46,681 bases of DNA. It comes from Methylobacterium mesophilicum (GTDB lineage: Bacteria > Pseudomonadota > Alphaproteobacteria > Rhizobiales > Beijerinckiaceae). The stretch is from the NCBI RefSeq assembly GCF_022179445.1, contig NZ_BPQU01000037.1:1-46681 (forward strand), read 5' to 3'. The first letter of the stretch is position 1. Each line of letters opens with the position of its first letter. The position numbers were made by a program, and so were the translations under genes. Under the pieces are notes generated by a model. The model ran no database searches, had not been told where the DNA came from, and saw nothing but the letters and a program-made list of their open reading frames with translations. This document shows positions 25,887 through 34,674 of this stretch, in pieces.

Positions 25887-28220
25887 CTATTCTTCGACGA
25901 ACTGAACGGTCTTGACGTCCGGAAGCTCGGAGACGTCCATGTGATAATGGGAGCCGTAGTGCGGTATGCCGATTTCCTCTTCGAGGATCTGCCAGTCTTC
26001 GGGTAAGTCCCAGAACGACTTGAAATCAGCCAGGAACTTTGGTCCGAGTTTGAACGACGCCGCGAACATCTGCTTGACGTGGTCGCCCGCGTCCTTGGCG
26101 AGGATCTTCTCGCGTTCGACCTTCATCCAGTCGCGGGTCGGCACGGACTTGGCGATGCGCGCCTTGCGGATGTCCTGGCGCATGGCGCGCGTGGCGGCCT
26201 CGTCCAGGGCGAAGACTCCGTCGGCGCCCTTCGTCGTCACCACGCCGTGGACCTGGGCGGCGAAGCGTTCGAGGAGGTAGCCTTCGTTCATGTCGGAGAC
26301 GACGCTCAACGGCTCGCGATCGAGGGGGTCGCCGAAGCCGGGGCCGCCCTTCATCGTGTTGAGGTACAGGTCGTAATCGTGGAACATCTCCTCCGTGGTG
26401 ATCGCCTGCTTGTCGCGCTTGATCACCGCGTCCTTGCCGAGAAGGCTGTCCCAGAGCGGGTTCTCGGGATCGGTGTCGCCACCCAGAGGCAGCGGCGCAC
26501 CCTTGGCGATGAGGTCCTTCAGGTCGGTCTTATGGGCGGCGAACCGATAACCGGACGCAGCAGGATAGCCGCCCATCAGACCCCAATCCGAGGACATGTG
26601 GCCGTTGCCCATGAAGAACATCGTCCAGTCCTTGGCGTTCCAGACCAGGCGCAAGGTCTCGAAGCCGCAGCCGCCCCGATACTTGCCGGCGCCGCCCGAG
26701 TTCGGCTTGATCTCGCGACCGAGGTAGAGGAGCGGCTCGGCGAGTTCCCAGATTTCCATGTCGCCCATGTCGCCTTCCGGATTCCAGATGGCGGCCGCGT
26801 GGCTCAGGCCGTCCTGGACCGCCGTGGCCCCGGTACCGTTGGCGGCGCACTCGAACGAGTTGACGGCGTGGATCTCGTCGTACTGGTTGAAGCCGCCGCC
26901 CTGGAGCCAGTTCGACGTGTTGGCGTTGCCGGCGTTGACCTCCTCGAGGTAGCCCCGCCCGAAATAGGACCGTGACAGGCCTCGCCACAGCGGCGTCCAG
27001 GCCGAGACGAGGAAGTGCCAGGCATACGAGAAGGCGACCCGCCGGTCGTTGGGGTTCATCCACGTGCCCTTCGGCAAGCGGAACTCGGTGCCGTAGGCCG
27101 CCCCGTCGTTGATCATCTCGGACGGGATCAGCGTCTGGGTCATCATCACCCATATGCCCGAGGTAAAGCTGACCTGGTGGGCGTTGTAGGTGTGCCAGCC
27201 CCAGCGGCTCGCGCCTTCGAAGTCGAGCCGCCACGTCCCGTCGGCCCGGATCGTGATCTCGGACGGGGCGTGCATGATCGTATCGAGCTTGGCGAAGTCC
27301 GACGGGACGCGGACGTCCTCGTGCGCATAGGGCACGTCCACGAACCCGACCTGCCGGTAGATGCCTGGAATGGTCATCGCCTTGATGCGGGCCTGCAGGC
27401 CGAGGCGGCCGTGCTCGATGGCTTCGTAAGCGAACTTCCAGTAGTTCTCGATGCCTTCCTCGGCGACGACTTCCTCCACCAGCTTGCGGATCATGTGGCA
27501 GCCGGCGATCCGGGTGCGCTCGTCGAGCATCCAGTACCGGGTGGTGCGCACCATGCGCTGGCTCTCGTGCAGCCAGTCGCGGAACAGCGTGTCGTCGGCG
27601 CCGACCTTGCGGCAGGTGATCGAGTAGCCGTCGCCGAAGCGCTGCACCTGGCCCGTCGACATCGATCCGGGGCCGACCGAGCCCGTGTCGATGACGTGCG
27701 TGACTCCGCCGACCCAGCCGATCAGCTCACCCTGCCAGAAAATCGGTACGATGGTATGGATGTCGCACGGGTGGACGTTGCCGATGAGGGAATCGTTGTT
27801 GCAAAAGATGTCCTTGTCCTTGACGCCCGGGTTCGATTCCCAGTCGTTCTCGATCATGTACTTGATCGCCGCGCCCATGGTGCCGACGTGGATGATGATG
27901 CCGGTGGAGGTGAGGATCGAGTCGCCCGCCGCGTTGTAGAGAGTGAAGCAGAGTTCGCCCTCCTGCTCGACAATCGGCGAGGCGGCTATCTTCTTGGCTG
28001 TCTCACGGGCATCAACGACGCCGGCGCGCAGACGCGAGAACAGCTTGTTGTACAGGATGGGCTGGCTGTCGCGCAGGTCCATCTTTTCGAGGCCGGCGTA
28101 ACACTTCGTACGCTTCGTCGCCTCCATGAGGCGATCGCGGTGCTGCTTCAGGGTCTCGCCGCCGCGCACGATCCCACGGGACGCGCCCTCGGCAGCCTGT
28201 GCTCGAATATTGACGTTCAT
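25887..28220 (-). CDS. acxB: Acetone carboxylase alpha subunit (hydantoinase B family)
   Basis: A 777-aa hydantoinase B/HyuB-type subunit carrying the Mn site where activated acetone and bicarbonate-derived phosphate react. As I recall from the Xanthobacter structure, the metal ligands are Glu89, His150, Asp153 and His175, and all four occur here at identical positions (QEGEL, NVHPCDIH, GVTHVID). This is strong evidence for acetone carboxylase rather than hydantoinase or acetophenone carboxylase. Length agrees with AcxB (776 aa). The start is ATG at 28220 (MNVNIRAQAAEG), with AAGGAT upstream; a longer open frame reaching back into acxA is not coding. It lies 41 bp after acxA. Confidence 0.95.
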   Translation of the reverse strand: MNVNIRAQAAEGASRGIVRGGETLKQHRDRLMEATKRTKCYAGLEKMDLRDSQPILYNKLFSRLRAGVVDARETAKKIAASPIVEQEGELCFTLYNAAGDSILTSTGIIIHVGTMGAAIKYMIENDWESNPGVKDKDIFCNNDSLIGNVHPCDIHTIVPIFWQGELIGWVGGVTHVIDTGSVGPGSMSTGQVQRFGDGYSITCRKVGADDTLFRDWLHESQRMVRTTRYWMLDERTRIAGCHMIRKLVEEVVAEEGIENYWKFAYEAIEHGRLGLQARIKAMTIPGIYRQVGFVDVPYAHEDVRVPSDFAKLDTIMHAPSEITIRADGTWRLDFEGASRWGWHTYNAHQVSFTSGIWVMMTQTLIPSEMINDGAAYGTEFRLPKGTWMNPNDRRVAFSYAWHFLVSAWTPLWRGLSRSYFGRGYLEEVNAGNANTSNWLQGGGFNQYDEIHAVNSFECAANGTGATAVQDGLSHAAAIWNPEGDMGDMEIWELAEPLLYLGREIKPNSGGAGKYRGGCGFETLRLVWNAKDWTMFFMGNGHMSSDWGLMGGYPAASGYRFAAHKTDLKDLIAKGAPLPLGGDTDPENPLWDSLLGKDAVIKRDKQAITTEEMFHDYDLYLNTMKGGPGFGDPLDREPLSVVSDMNEGYLLERFAAQVHGVVTTKGADGVFALDEAATRAMRQDIRKARIAKSVPTRDWMKVEREKILAKDAGDHVKQMFAASFKLGPKFLADFKSFWDLPEDWQILEEEIGIPHYGSHYHMDVSELPDVKTVQFVEE

Positions 28221-28261
28221 CAGGATGATCCTTGTCCGTATCGATTGAGTAAGGGCTGCGA

Positions 28262-30415
28262 TCAGACTTCCTTGAGGTGGAAGAGGCGGTGCCCGTCGAG
28301 GAAGGTCTCGAAACCGTCCGGGACAACGAAGGTCGTGGCGTCGGATTCGATGATGGCCGGCCCGGTGACGCGGTTGCCCGGGCGCAGGGACTCCATCCGG
28401 TAGAGCTGGGCGTCGACCCACCGCTTCTTGCGATAGAACTTGCGCGTGCCGAGGAAGGCGTCAGATGGCGCAGTTGCGCCCTCGAGCGGCTCCTTCGGGA
28501 TCTTGGGCTTGGGAATGGGCACGCTCCCCCGCATGATGGCGCCGGTGACCGAGAAGCCGAGTTCGGGCGAGCGGGCGGAGGCGGCGTAGACACGCCCGTA
28601 AGTGGTGTTGAATGCGTCGACGATGCGTTCCCAATCCTCGGCCGTCGCGACCACTGGCAATGGGGACTCGATCTCGAGATCGTTGAGCTGACCGCGATAC
28701 TGCATCCGGTAGCCGGGCTGCAGTTTGACTTGGTCGGCGTCGTAGCCGTTCAGCTTGAACTCCTCGAGGACGTTGTGGGTGAGTTCCTCCCACGCGGACT
28801 GGAGGGTCTTCGACGCCTGTTCGCGCTGCTCGGCCGGGGCATCGGGCGCAAGGTTGATGTCGAGGGACTTGTCGTAGCGGTACTCGAAGTCGGCGGCGGC
28901 GCATCCGAACGCGGAGAAGCCGGCCGCCCAAGCGGGCACGATGACGTCCTCGAAGCCGAGGCCCTCGGTATAGCCGTATGTGTGGACCGGCCCGGCCCCG
29001 CCATAGGAGAAGCACACGAAGCTCTGTGGGCTGTAGCCCTTGCCGGAGATCATCGCCCGCAGGTAATCGCGTAGGTCGGAGTCCAGCAGTTCGATGACGC
29101 CGGCCGCCGCGTCTTCCACCGACAGCCCGAGCGGGTCGGCCAGCTGTATTTTGATGGCGTCCACCGAGCGCTGGCGATCAAGGGTGATGGCTCCCCCCAG
29201 GAAATTGTCGGGATTGAGATAGCCGAGCACCATGTGGCAGTCGGAGATCGTCACAGTCTCGATGCCGCTCTCCTTCCAGCATACGCCGACGCGGTATCCG
29301 GCGGAGTCCGGGCCAAGCTTGATCGCCTTGGTGTAGGGATCGAGGCGGATGAAGGATCCTGCGCCAGCGCCCACCGAATCCATGGCGACGAGGGGCAGCG
29401 AGAGGACGAGCCGGGCCATGTCCGGGTCGTTCTTGATCGTCAGTTCGCCCTGCGTGATCAGCGCCACGTCGAACGAGGTGCCGCCGATGTCGGAGCAGGC
29501 GATGTTGTTGTAGCCCAGCACCTCGCCGAGGTACTTGGCGCCGATCACCCCGCCGATTGGCCCCGAGACGATGGTACGGGCGAGCTCCTTGGCCTTCCAG
29601 GAAATGGTACCGCCGTGGGTCGCCATGACGCGGAAGTCGAACTTGGTGCCGTGTTCCTTGAAGGCATCGGAAATCTTCTTGAGAGTTTGGCGCGACGGCT
29701 CCGCGGCGTAGCCCTCAAGGATGGTCGTGTTGGTCCGGTGGGTTTCTTTGCGGACCGGATAGTAATCCGCCGAGGCGAAAACTGGGATCGTGTTGCCGCT
29801 CTTGGCGATTTCCTCGATGACGATGTCGCGCGTCCGGCGTTCGTGGTCGGGGTTTTTGTAGGAATGTAGGAGGCTGATAGCGATGCCCTCGACGCCGGCG
29901 GCGATCAGGTCCTGGGCGGCCTCGCGGACGCTGTCCTCCCGCAGCGGGATCACTACCGTTCCGAACATGTCGATCCGCTCGATCACGCCGCGCGTCAGCT
30001 GGCGTGGGACGAGGGGGGGATCGTAGCGATGCGTGTTGAGGTGGATCCGGTCTTCGTAGGCGTAGCCGAGATGCGACTGCACCGCGCGGCCCATGCGGTG
30101 GAAGTCTTCCATCCCGCGATTGACGATCAGGCCGCAGCGCAGCCCTTTGCGCTGGACAACCCGGTTCAGCATGGCCGTTCCGGAATAGACGCCGGTCTGA
30201 AGGCCCTGGAGCCCTTCGTCGAGGGAAAGCCCCCAGGCGGTTAGACCGTCCTCGCTCGACGCGATGAGTCCGAGCGCTTCGTTCTGCGGGGTGCTCTGGG
30301 CCTTTCCGACGACGAAGTCGCCGTCCGCATCGACGAAGAATGTGTCCGTCATCGTACCGCCGGCGTCGATGCCGAGCACCTGTACGCTTCTGGCGTTCCG
30401 TGCCTGAATATTCAC
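28262..30415 (-). CDS. acxA: Acetone carboxylase beta subunit (hydantoinase A family)
   Basis: A 717-aa hydantoinase A/HyuA-type subunit, the ATP-hydrolysing, phosphotransferring partner that activates acetone and bicarbonate. The actin-like nucleotide-binding fold begins VLGIDAGGTMTDTFFVDADG, with a second phosphate loop in ACSDIGGTSFDVALI and later FSYGGAGPVHTYGYTEGLGFEDVIVP. I chose GTG at 30415 because AGGAGG lies seven bases upstream and the length then equals the known 717 aa; an ATG at 30436 would place that ribosome-binding site inside the gene. It is first of acxABC, 54 bp downstream of a sigma-54-type promoter. Confidence 0.94.
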   Translation of the reverse strand: MNIQARNARSVQVLGIDAGGTMTDTFFVDADGDFVVGKAQSTPQNEALGLIASSEDGLTAWGLSLDEGLQGLQTGVYSGTAMLNRVVQRKGLRCGLIVNRGMEDFHRMGRAVQSHLGYAYEDRIHLNTHRYDPPLVPRQLTRGVIERIDMFGTVVIPLREDSVREAAQDLIAAGVEGIAISLLHSYKNPDHERRTRDIVIEEIAKSGNTIPVFASADYYPVRKETHRTNTTILEGYAAEPSRQTLKKISDAFKEHGTKFDFRVMATHGGTISWKAKELARTIVSGPIGGVIGAKYLGEVLGYNNIACSDIGGTSFDVALITQGELTIKNDPDMARLVLSLPLVAMDSVGAGAGSFIRLDPYTKAIKLGPDSAGYRVGVCWKESGIETVTISDCHMVLGYLNPDNFLGGAITLDRQRSVDAIKIQLADPLGLSVEDAAAGVIELLDSDLRDYLRAMISGKGYSPQSFVCFSYGGAGPVHTYGYTEGLGFEDVIVPAWAAGFSAFGCAAADFEYRYDKSLDINLAPDAPAEQREQASKTLQSAWEELTHNVLEEFKLNGYDADQVKLQPGYRMQYRGQLNDLEIESPLPVVATAEDWERIVDAFNTTYGRVYAASARSPELGFSVTGAIMRGSVPIPKPKIPKEPLEGATAPSDAFLGTRKFYRKKRWVDAQLYRMESLRPGNRVTGPAIIESDATTFVVPDGFETFLDGHRLFHLKEV

Positions 30416-30468
30416 GGGCTTCCTCCTGTTTCGCATCAGCCTCTGTTGGGCCGAGCTATCCAGAAATC

Positions 30469-30484
30469 AGCAGTATCCGTGCCA
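30469..30484 (-). promoter_or_regulatory. Sigma-54 (-24/-12) promoter of acxABC
   Basis: On the minus strand the sequence reads TGGCACGGATACTGCT: a perfect -24 box TGGCAC and a -12 box CTGCT (consensus TTGCA/T), with exactly ten bases between the GG and GC dinucleotides. The expected start of transcription is near 30458, leaving a leader of about 43 nt before the acxA GTG. The sigma-54 activator gene at the far side of the locus makes the assignment coherent. Confidence 0.8.
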
Positions 30485-30560
30485 AAAGTGCCTGTATCAA
30501 ATTATTAAGGGGAACATCATCTTACCGCGACCGCGCTCTCATCTTGCCGCGTCCGCGAAC

Positions 30561-30594
30561 GTCCGAAACACGGACAGGCGTCCGAAAGACAGAC
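30561..30594. promoter_or_regulatory. Tandem inverted repeats, candidate AcxR binding sites
   Basis: GTCCGAAACACGGAC (30561-30575) is a perfect GTCCG-N5-CGGAC palindrome. GTCCGAAAGACAGAC (30580-30594) is a second copy with one mismatch. They start 19 bp apart and lie about 80-110 bp upstream of the -24 box, where enhancer sites of sigma-54 activators usually are. Binding by the local activator is inferred. Confidence 0.6.
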
Positions 30595-30666
30595 GCGGGG
30601 CTGAAATTTGGCGCCCGCGGCGGCTCATGTACGGAAGCCGATCGGATTGCCGACACATAGCGCAAG

Positions 30667-30680
30667 AGGACAAATGTCCT
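30667..30680. promoter_or_regulatory. Palindrome AGGACA-AA-TGTCCT
   Basis: A perfect 6+2+6 palindrome between the acx control region and the end of the TetR gene. It contains GGAC/GTCC half-sites like those of the candidate AcxR sites but in the opposite order. Role unknown. Confidence 0.3.
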
Positions 30681-30757
30681 AATAGGGCGGATTTCTGCCT
30701 GTCCGCTTATGGTCTGCAATGCCTTGAAGCGGACCTCGTCTACGTGCGCGTTTTTGA

Positions 30758-31333
30758 TCAGTTCGGCAGAAGTCCCGCCTCTCGATAGCCACCGATCAAC
30801 GAATCGAACAGATTTATGTCCGAACGGCTTCGGGCGATGATCTGAGCTCCGGCTACAGCAGCATAGATGGCGCGAGATCTCGTCTCCCCGTCCTTCGGAT
30901 CAACTGTCTTTGCAGAAATTAGGTGATCACGAAGCCAGGCCGTATTAACGTCTGCAAAGGTCTGGACCTCCTTCAGAACCTGATCAGGCAAAGCGTCATA
31001 CTCTGTCGCCATGAAGCTGCTGAGGCACATGCGATTGTTGCGCTCCAGAGAGAGGCGAAAAATGCTGGGGTATCGCCGCAGCGCTTCCATCGGGCTTTGC
31101 GCATCCGATGAAATAGCCTCAAGATCGCGGGCAACGTCTTCCCAATAGCGGCGCGCAACGGCCTCGCCGAGGATGGCCTTGTTGGCGAAGTAGTAGTTGA
31201 TGCTGGCGGCCTTGATGCCAACGGCCTCCGCAAGATCGCGGAAGTTGATGCCGCCATATCCATAGGCCATCGCGGCTTCCCTCGCTGCCACGAGGATCGC
31301 CTCACGCACATCCCTCTTCAACGTCGCTGCCAT
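30758..31333 (-). CDS. TetR/AcrR-family transcriptional regulator
   Basis: A 191-aa repressor. The N-terminal helix-turn-helix is typical: ILVAAREAAMAYGYGGINFRDLAEAVGIKAASINYYFANKAILGEAV (about residues 12-58), followed by an all-helical ligand domain. The start is ATG at 31333 (MAATLKRDVREAI); a longer frame to 31423 would run through the operator palindrome at 31346. Divergent from the glutathione S-transferase and tautomerase genes, with two copies of a 20-bp palindrome between, so it most likely represses that pair and itself in response to an electrophile. Confidence 0.9.
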   Translation of the reverse strand: MAATLKRDVREAILVAAREAAMAYGYGGINFRDLAEAVGIKAASINYYFANKAILGEAVARRYWEDVARDLEAISSDAQSPMEALRRYPSIFRLSLERNNRMCLSSFMATEYDALPDQVLKEVQTFADVNTAWLRDHLISAKTVDPKDGETRSRAIYAAVAGAQIIARSRSDINLFDSLIGGYREAGLLPN

Positions 31334-31345
31334 TCTCAGCCTCCG

Positions 31346-31365
31346 CCTGTCATATGGCAGACAGG
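31346..31365. promoter_or_regulatory. TetR operator candidate O1
   Basis: CCTGTCATATGGCAGACAGG, a 20-bp near-palindrome with perfect CCTGTC/GACAGG ends, 12 bp upstream of the TetR start. It matches 17 of 20 positions of O2 at 31401. Confidence 0.7.
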
Positions 31366-31400
31366 GGTTGACGGCACAAGATGCCGGCCCTAGCTTGCTG

Positions 31401-31420
31401 CCTGTCATCTGACAGACAGG
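31401..31420. promoter_or_regulatory. TetR operator candidate O2
   Basis: CCTGTCATCTGACAGACAGG, a 20-bp near-palindrome with the same ends as O1, 28 bp upstream of the glutathione S-transferase ATG. Start-to-start distance from O1 is 55 bp. Two such boxes in a divergent TetR region are most simply operators. Confidence 0.7.
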
Positions 31421-31448
31421 CAAAAATCCTCAGGGAAGCGAGACGACG

Positions 31449-32147
31449 ATGTCCGACAAGCTCAAGCTTTTCACCTCACCCTCGGCCTTCCCGAACCCGC
31501 AGCGCCTGCGGATCTTCATGCACGAGAAGGGCATCGCCGGGCACTTCGATGAGACGGTCTACGACATGTCACCGGTCGGCGAGCAGCGGGGTTGGAAGCA
31601 CCTGAAGATGAACGCTTGGGGCGAGACACCGACCCTCGCGCTCGCCGACGGCTCTTACTTGAGCGAGACCTCCGCCATCGCCCGCTACCTCGACGACGCG
31701 TTCGAAGGCCGCAAGATCATGGGCGAGACGGCGCACGAGCGTGGCCTCGATCAGATGTGGGACAACCGGGTGTGGGTGCACATCCTCTATCCCATCGTTA
31801 CCGCATTCCATGTGCTGCATCAGGGTCTGGGCCCGAAGCTCGAACTGACCAGCAATCCGGCCTGGGGCGAGCATTCCCGCAAGGTGGCACTGGCGCATGC
31901 CGGTCTCGTCGACCGGCATCTCGCCGACGGCCGCGCGTGGCTGCTGGGCGGCGATCAGCCGACGTTCTCGGACATCACATTGGCGACGGCCATCGCGTTC
32001 TCCAAGTTCCCGGTAAACGCCACTCCGCTCGATGAGCGCTTCGAGCATCTCGATGCCTTCTGGCAGCGCTGGCAGTCTCGGCCGGCCTTCGTCGCTGCCT
32101 ATGCGGACAGGAGCAGCGGTGTGCCGGAGATCGACAACCGGACGTGA
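31449..32147 (+). CDS. Glutathione S-transferase family protein
   Basis: A 232-aa cytosolic GST. The thioredoxin-like N-domain (about 1-85) has LKLFTSPSAFPNPQRLRIFMHEKGI, where Ser or Pro/Asn near residue 10-16 would be the thiol-activating position, the cis-Pro in ETPTLALADGSYLSETSAIARYLDD (the E-S/T glutathione-gamma-Glu site), and a helical C-domain ending with LGGDQPTFSDITLATAIAF, the conserved N-capping/hydrophobic staple motif. It is divergent from TetR and followed 58 bp later by a tautomerase. Likely role: conjugating an electrophilic compound sensed by the TetR protein. Confidence 0.92.
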   Translation: MSDKLKLFTSPSAFPNPQRLRIFMHEKGIAGHFDETVYDMSPVGEQRGWKHLKMNAWGETPTLALADGSYLSETSAIARYLDDAFEGRKIMGETAHERGLDQMWDNRVWVHILYPIVTAFHVLHQGLGPKLELTSNPAWGEHSRKVALAHAGLVDRHLADGRAWLLGGDQPTFSDITLATAIAFSKFPVNATPLDERFEHLDAFWQRWQSRPAFVAAYADRSSGVPEIDNRT

Positions 32148-32205
32148 GCGCCCAGCGGTCGGTCCCGGCCGGGGTCCGACCGCAATCCTGCCCGAGGAGG
32201 TCATC

Positions 32206-32580
32206 ATGCCTTTTGCACGTATCGATCTGATCCAGGGGAAGTCCCCCGAGTATCGCGCTGCCGTGGCAGACATCGTCTATCGAGGCATCGTCGATGTCCT
32301 CGAAGCACCCGATGGCGACCGCTTTGTGGTGGTCAGCGAGCACACCGCAGACAATCTTATATACGATCCTCAATTTCTTGGCTTTAGCCGGTCGCCGGAC
32401 TTCATATTGATCCAGGTGACGAGCACCGTCGGCAACGAGACGGACACCAAGTTCGCCTTCTATCGTTTCGTCGCCGACGAACTAAAATCGAAGTTGGGGA
32501 TCCGACCTGACGATATCATGATCAACATGGTCTTTGTCTACAAGGCGGACTGGTCGTTCGGTGACGGTCAGCCATGGTGA
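32206..32580 (+). CDS. Tautomerase-family protein (Tautomerase_2 type)
   Basis: A 124-aa tautomerase. The mature protein begins with Pro after the initiator Met (MPFARIDLIQGKS), the catalytic amino-terminal proline of the 4-oxalocrotonate tautomerase/MSAD superfamily. Further matches are DRFVVVSEHTADNLIYDPQFLGFSRSPDFILIQVT and the C-terminal INMVFVYKADWSFGDGQ. The start is ATG at 32206 with GAGGAGG upstream. Co-oriented with the GST, so both probably answer to the TetR repressor. Physiological substrate unknown; known relatives include dehalogenating and hydratase enzymes. Confidence 0.88.
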   Translation: MPFARIDLIQGKSPEYRAAVADIVYRGIVDVLEAPDGDRFVVVSEHTADNLIYDPQFLGFSRSPDFILIQVTSTVGNETDTKFAFYRFVADELKSKLGIRPDDIMINMVFVYKADWSFGDGQPW

Positions 32581-33096
32581 CGACGTCCGACGTCACCTCG
32601 ATCTGAAGCCCCGGGACCGCCGACGAATGACCGGTTTGGAGAAGCGCCCACGGCTGTCGAGACACCTGCAACGGGTCGTAGGCAGCGGATCGCTGTTGCG
32701 CCGCGCCAGGTTCCGTAAGCGGATATTATCCGAACGATCCCTGTGAGGATCGCAATCCGACCGGGGAGCCGCATTCAGAAGCGGACGTTGCGTCTGCGAC
32801 CCAACCCAGTCGTTCCGGGCCCCTAAGACGCTGCCCGGAAGCGGACATTGAGCGGGCAAGCTCCGTACGACTGAAGTTGGCGGGAAAGAGACCGGCTGCT
32901 GTCGGCGTTCCAGTTGAGAAGAAGCAGCCCTTGTTCGGCGGTCGATAGGCGCGCGAAGCGGTTCAATGCGGTCATGGCGATGCGATGATCCCCAAGCCTC
33001 GCCATGACCGCAGCGGATCGTAAGACTTACAGGCTTTTCCCAGTGGGCGATGCACTGCAGCGAACAATGAGATCCGGCACATAGTAGATCTACAGA
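32581..33096. other. 516-bp gap with GAAGCGGAC-type repeat remnants
   Basis: No supported gene. Two copies of a dispersed sequence start at 32778 (AGAAGCGGACGTTGCG) and 32838 (GGAAGCGGACATTGAGCGGG), 60 bp apart. These resemble the short repeats that litter Rhizobiales intergenic DNA and give rise to spurious predicted peptides. The right end contains the 3' flank of the GMC oxidoreductase gene; no terminator with a T-run is seen. Confidence 0.5.
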
Positions 33097-34674
33097 TTAT
33101 TGCGTATCCATGCGCCGTGCGAGATGTTCACCGATCATCACGCAGGTGAAATGCAGGTTGGCCCGGCAATCACTGGGCATGATCGACGCATCGCAGACGC
33201 GCAGTCCGCCCACCGCGCGAACCTTGAGATCCGGGTCGACGACGCCGGATGCGTCCTGCCATCCGCTCATGCGGCAGGTGCCGGCCGCGTGCTGGATATC
33301 GCCGGCTTCGGCGAGCATCAGGGCATCGAGTTCGGAATCCGGGAGGCACGCGGCCTCGCCGATCGCGAGCGGGCTTTCTCCGAACCGGATCGCCGTGGCG
33401 AGGTCGGCCAGAGCCGGCTGTGCCATCAGGCGCGCGAGGCGTCGCACCGCATCGCGCATGCGCAGGCGATCGCGCGGATCGTCCAGCATGTTCTCCTCGA
33501 TGACCGGATTGATCTCGGGATCGGCCGACGTGAGGTGCAGCGCACCGCGTGAGAACGCGTCGTACAACCCGACGCCGACAGCCCCTTGCGGGGTCGGCTC
33601 CGGACCCGTCAGGCCCCGGTGATTGTACGCGACGAGGATCATGTCGCGCTCGCCTCCACCGGCGAGACCACTGGAATACGTCACGCAGCAGTTGGTGTGC
33701 CGTGCGTCCGGACCGAACGCCCGGTGGTCGGGCCGCAGGTCCATCGTCGCCCGCAGGATCGGGTGATCCATGAAATGGCCGCCGACCGCCTCGTGCGCCT
33801 GAAGGACGGGGATGCCGAGGGCCTGGAGTTGCGCGGCCGGACCGATCCCGGAGCGCATCAGGATGGCCGGGCTATGGATGGCGCCGGCGCACAGGACGAT
33901 CTCGTGGCCGTGAATCTCGGTCCAGGGCCCCGTCCCGAAGCGGACGCGGAGACCGACAGCGCGACGTCCTTCGAACAGGACGCGATCGACGAGGGCGCCG
34001 CCGCGGATCTCGAGATTGGACCGCCCGCGTGCCGGCTCGAGATAGGCGTCGTTTGTGGTGACGCGGCGCCCATCGCGACTGTTGATCGGATTGCACGAGA
34101 CGCCTTCGCCCTCCGGAGCGTTGAGATTCGCCTTCCAGGGATAGCCGACAGCGAGCGCTGCGTCCCGCAGCCCGAGATCCACCGCGCCCCAGGCCTCCGG
34201 CGGCGCACGGTAGACCGGGAGCGGACCGCCACGGCGGATGCCGGCTTCCGTGCCGAACTCGGCGTCGTCTTCGATCCGGTCGAAGAGCGGCAGCACGTCG
34301 CTGGCCGACCAGCCGGTGCAGCCCTGTTCCGCCCAGGCATCGAAGGCCGCCGGGACGCCGCGGATCGCGATCTGTGCGTTCACCGTCGAGCTGCCGCCGA
34401 GCGCACGCCCGCGCCAATAGAAGCGGGGCTCCTGCACGCGGGTTCGCCGGCTCATCAGCCCGGGCCACTGCCAGTCCGCCTGGTGGTCCGGGTCGTACAT
34501 GAACGGCACGATGTTGGCCGAGCGCAAGGCCGGCGGGGCCTCGCCGGTGCGCCAGTCGCGTCCCGCCTCCAGCAGGAGCACGCGTCGCTTCGGATCGTCC
34601 GAGAGGCGTGCGGCGAGCGCGGCCCCCGCGGAGCCGGCGCCGACGACGACGACATCGTACAGGGCTGCGCTCAT
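33097..34674 (-). CDS. GMC-family FAD-dependent oxidoreductase
   Basis: A 525-aa flavoprotein alcohol dehydrogenase/oxidase of the glucose-methanol-choline family. The FAD dinucleotide fold is at the N-terminus (YDVVVVGAGSAGAALAARL). The GMC signature is WRGRALGGSSTVNAQIAIRG near residue 88. The active-site block is HAAGTCRMS with His462, and Asn506 lies in the C-terminal CRANLHFTCVMIGEHL, where the second catalytic residue normally falls. It would oxidise a primary or secondary alcohol to aldehyde or ketone. The ATG overlaps the upstream solute-binding-protein stop by four bases (ATGA), so the two are translationally coupled, tying an oxidation step to uptake. Confidence 0.92.
   Translation of the reverse strand: MSAALYDVVVVGAGSAGAALAARLSDDPKRRVLLLEAGRDWRTGEAPPALRSANIVPFMYDPDHQADWQWPGLMSRRTRVQEPRFYWRGRALGGSSTVNAQIAIRGVPAAFDAWAEQGCTGWSASDVLPLFDRIEDDAEFGTEAGIRRGGPLPVYRAPPEAWGAVDLGLRDAALAVGYPWKANLNAPEGEGVSCNPINSRDGRRVTTNDAYLEPARGRSNLEIRGGALVDRVLFEGRRAVGLRVRFGTGPWTEIHGHEIVLCAGAIHSPAILMRSGIGPAAQLQALGIPVLQAHEAVGGHFMDHPILRATMDLRPDHRAFGPDARHTNCCVTYSSGLAGGGERDMILVAYNHRGLTGPEPTPQGAVGVGLYDAFSRGALHLTSADPEINPVIEENMLDDPRDRLRMRDAVRRLARLMAQPALADLATAIRFGESPLAIGEAACLPDSELDALMLAEAGDIQHAAGTCRMSGWQDASGVVDPDLKVRAVGGLRVCDASIMPSDCRANLHFTCVMIGEHLARRMDTQ

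Noticed and set aside
27015..28403. 462-aa plus frame opposite acxB
   Set aside because: Asp/Arg/Val-rich mirror of acxB; the minus strand has the conserved metal ligands.
31456..31470. GACAAGCTCAAGC in the GST gene as a third GAGCTTGTCGAA repeat
   Set aside because: It encodes the conserved start DKLKLF in frame and lacks the flanking repeat sequence; chance resemblance.
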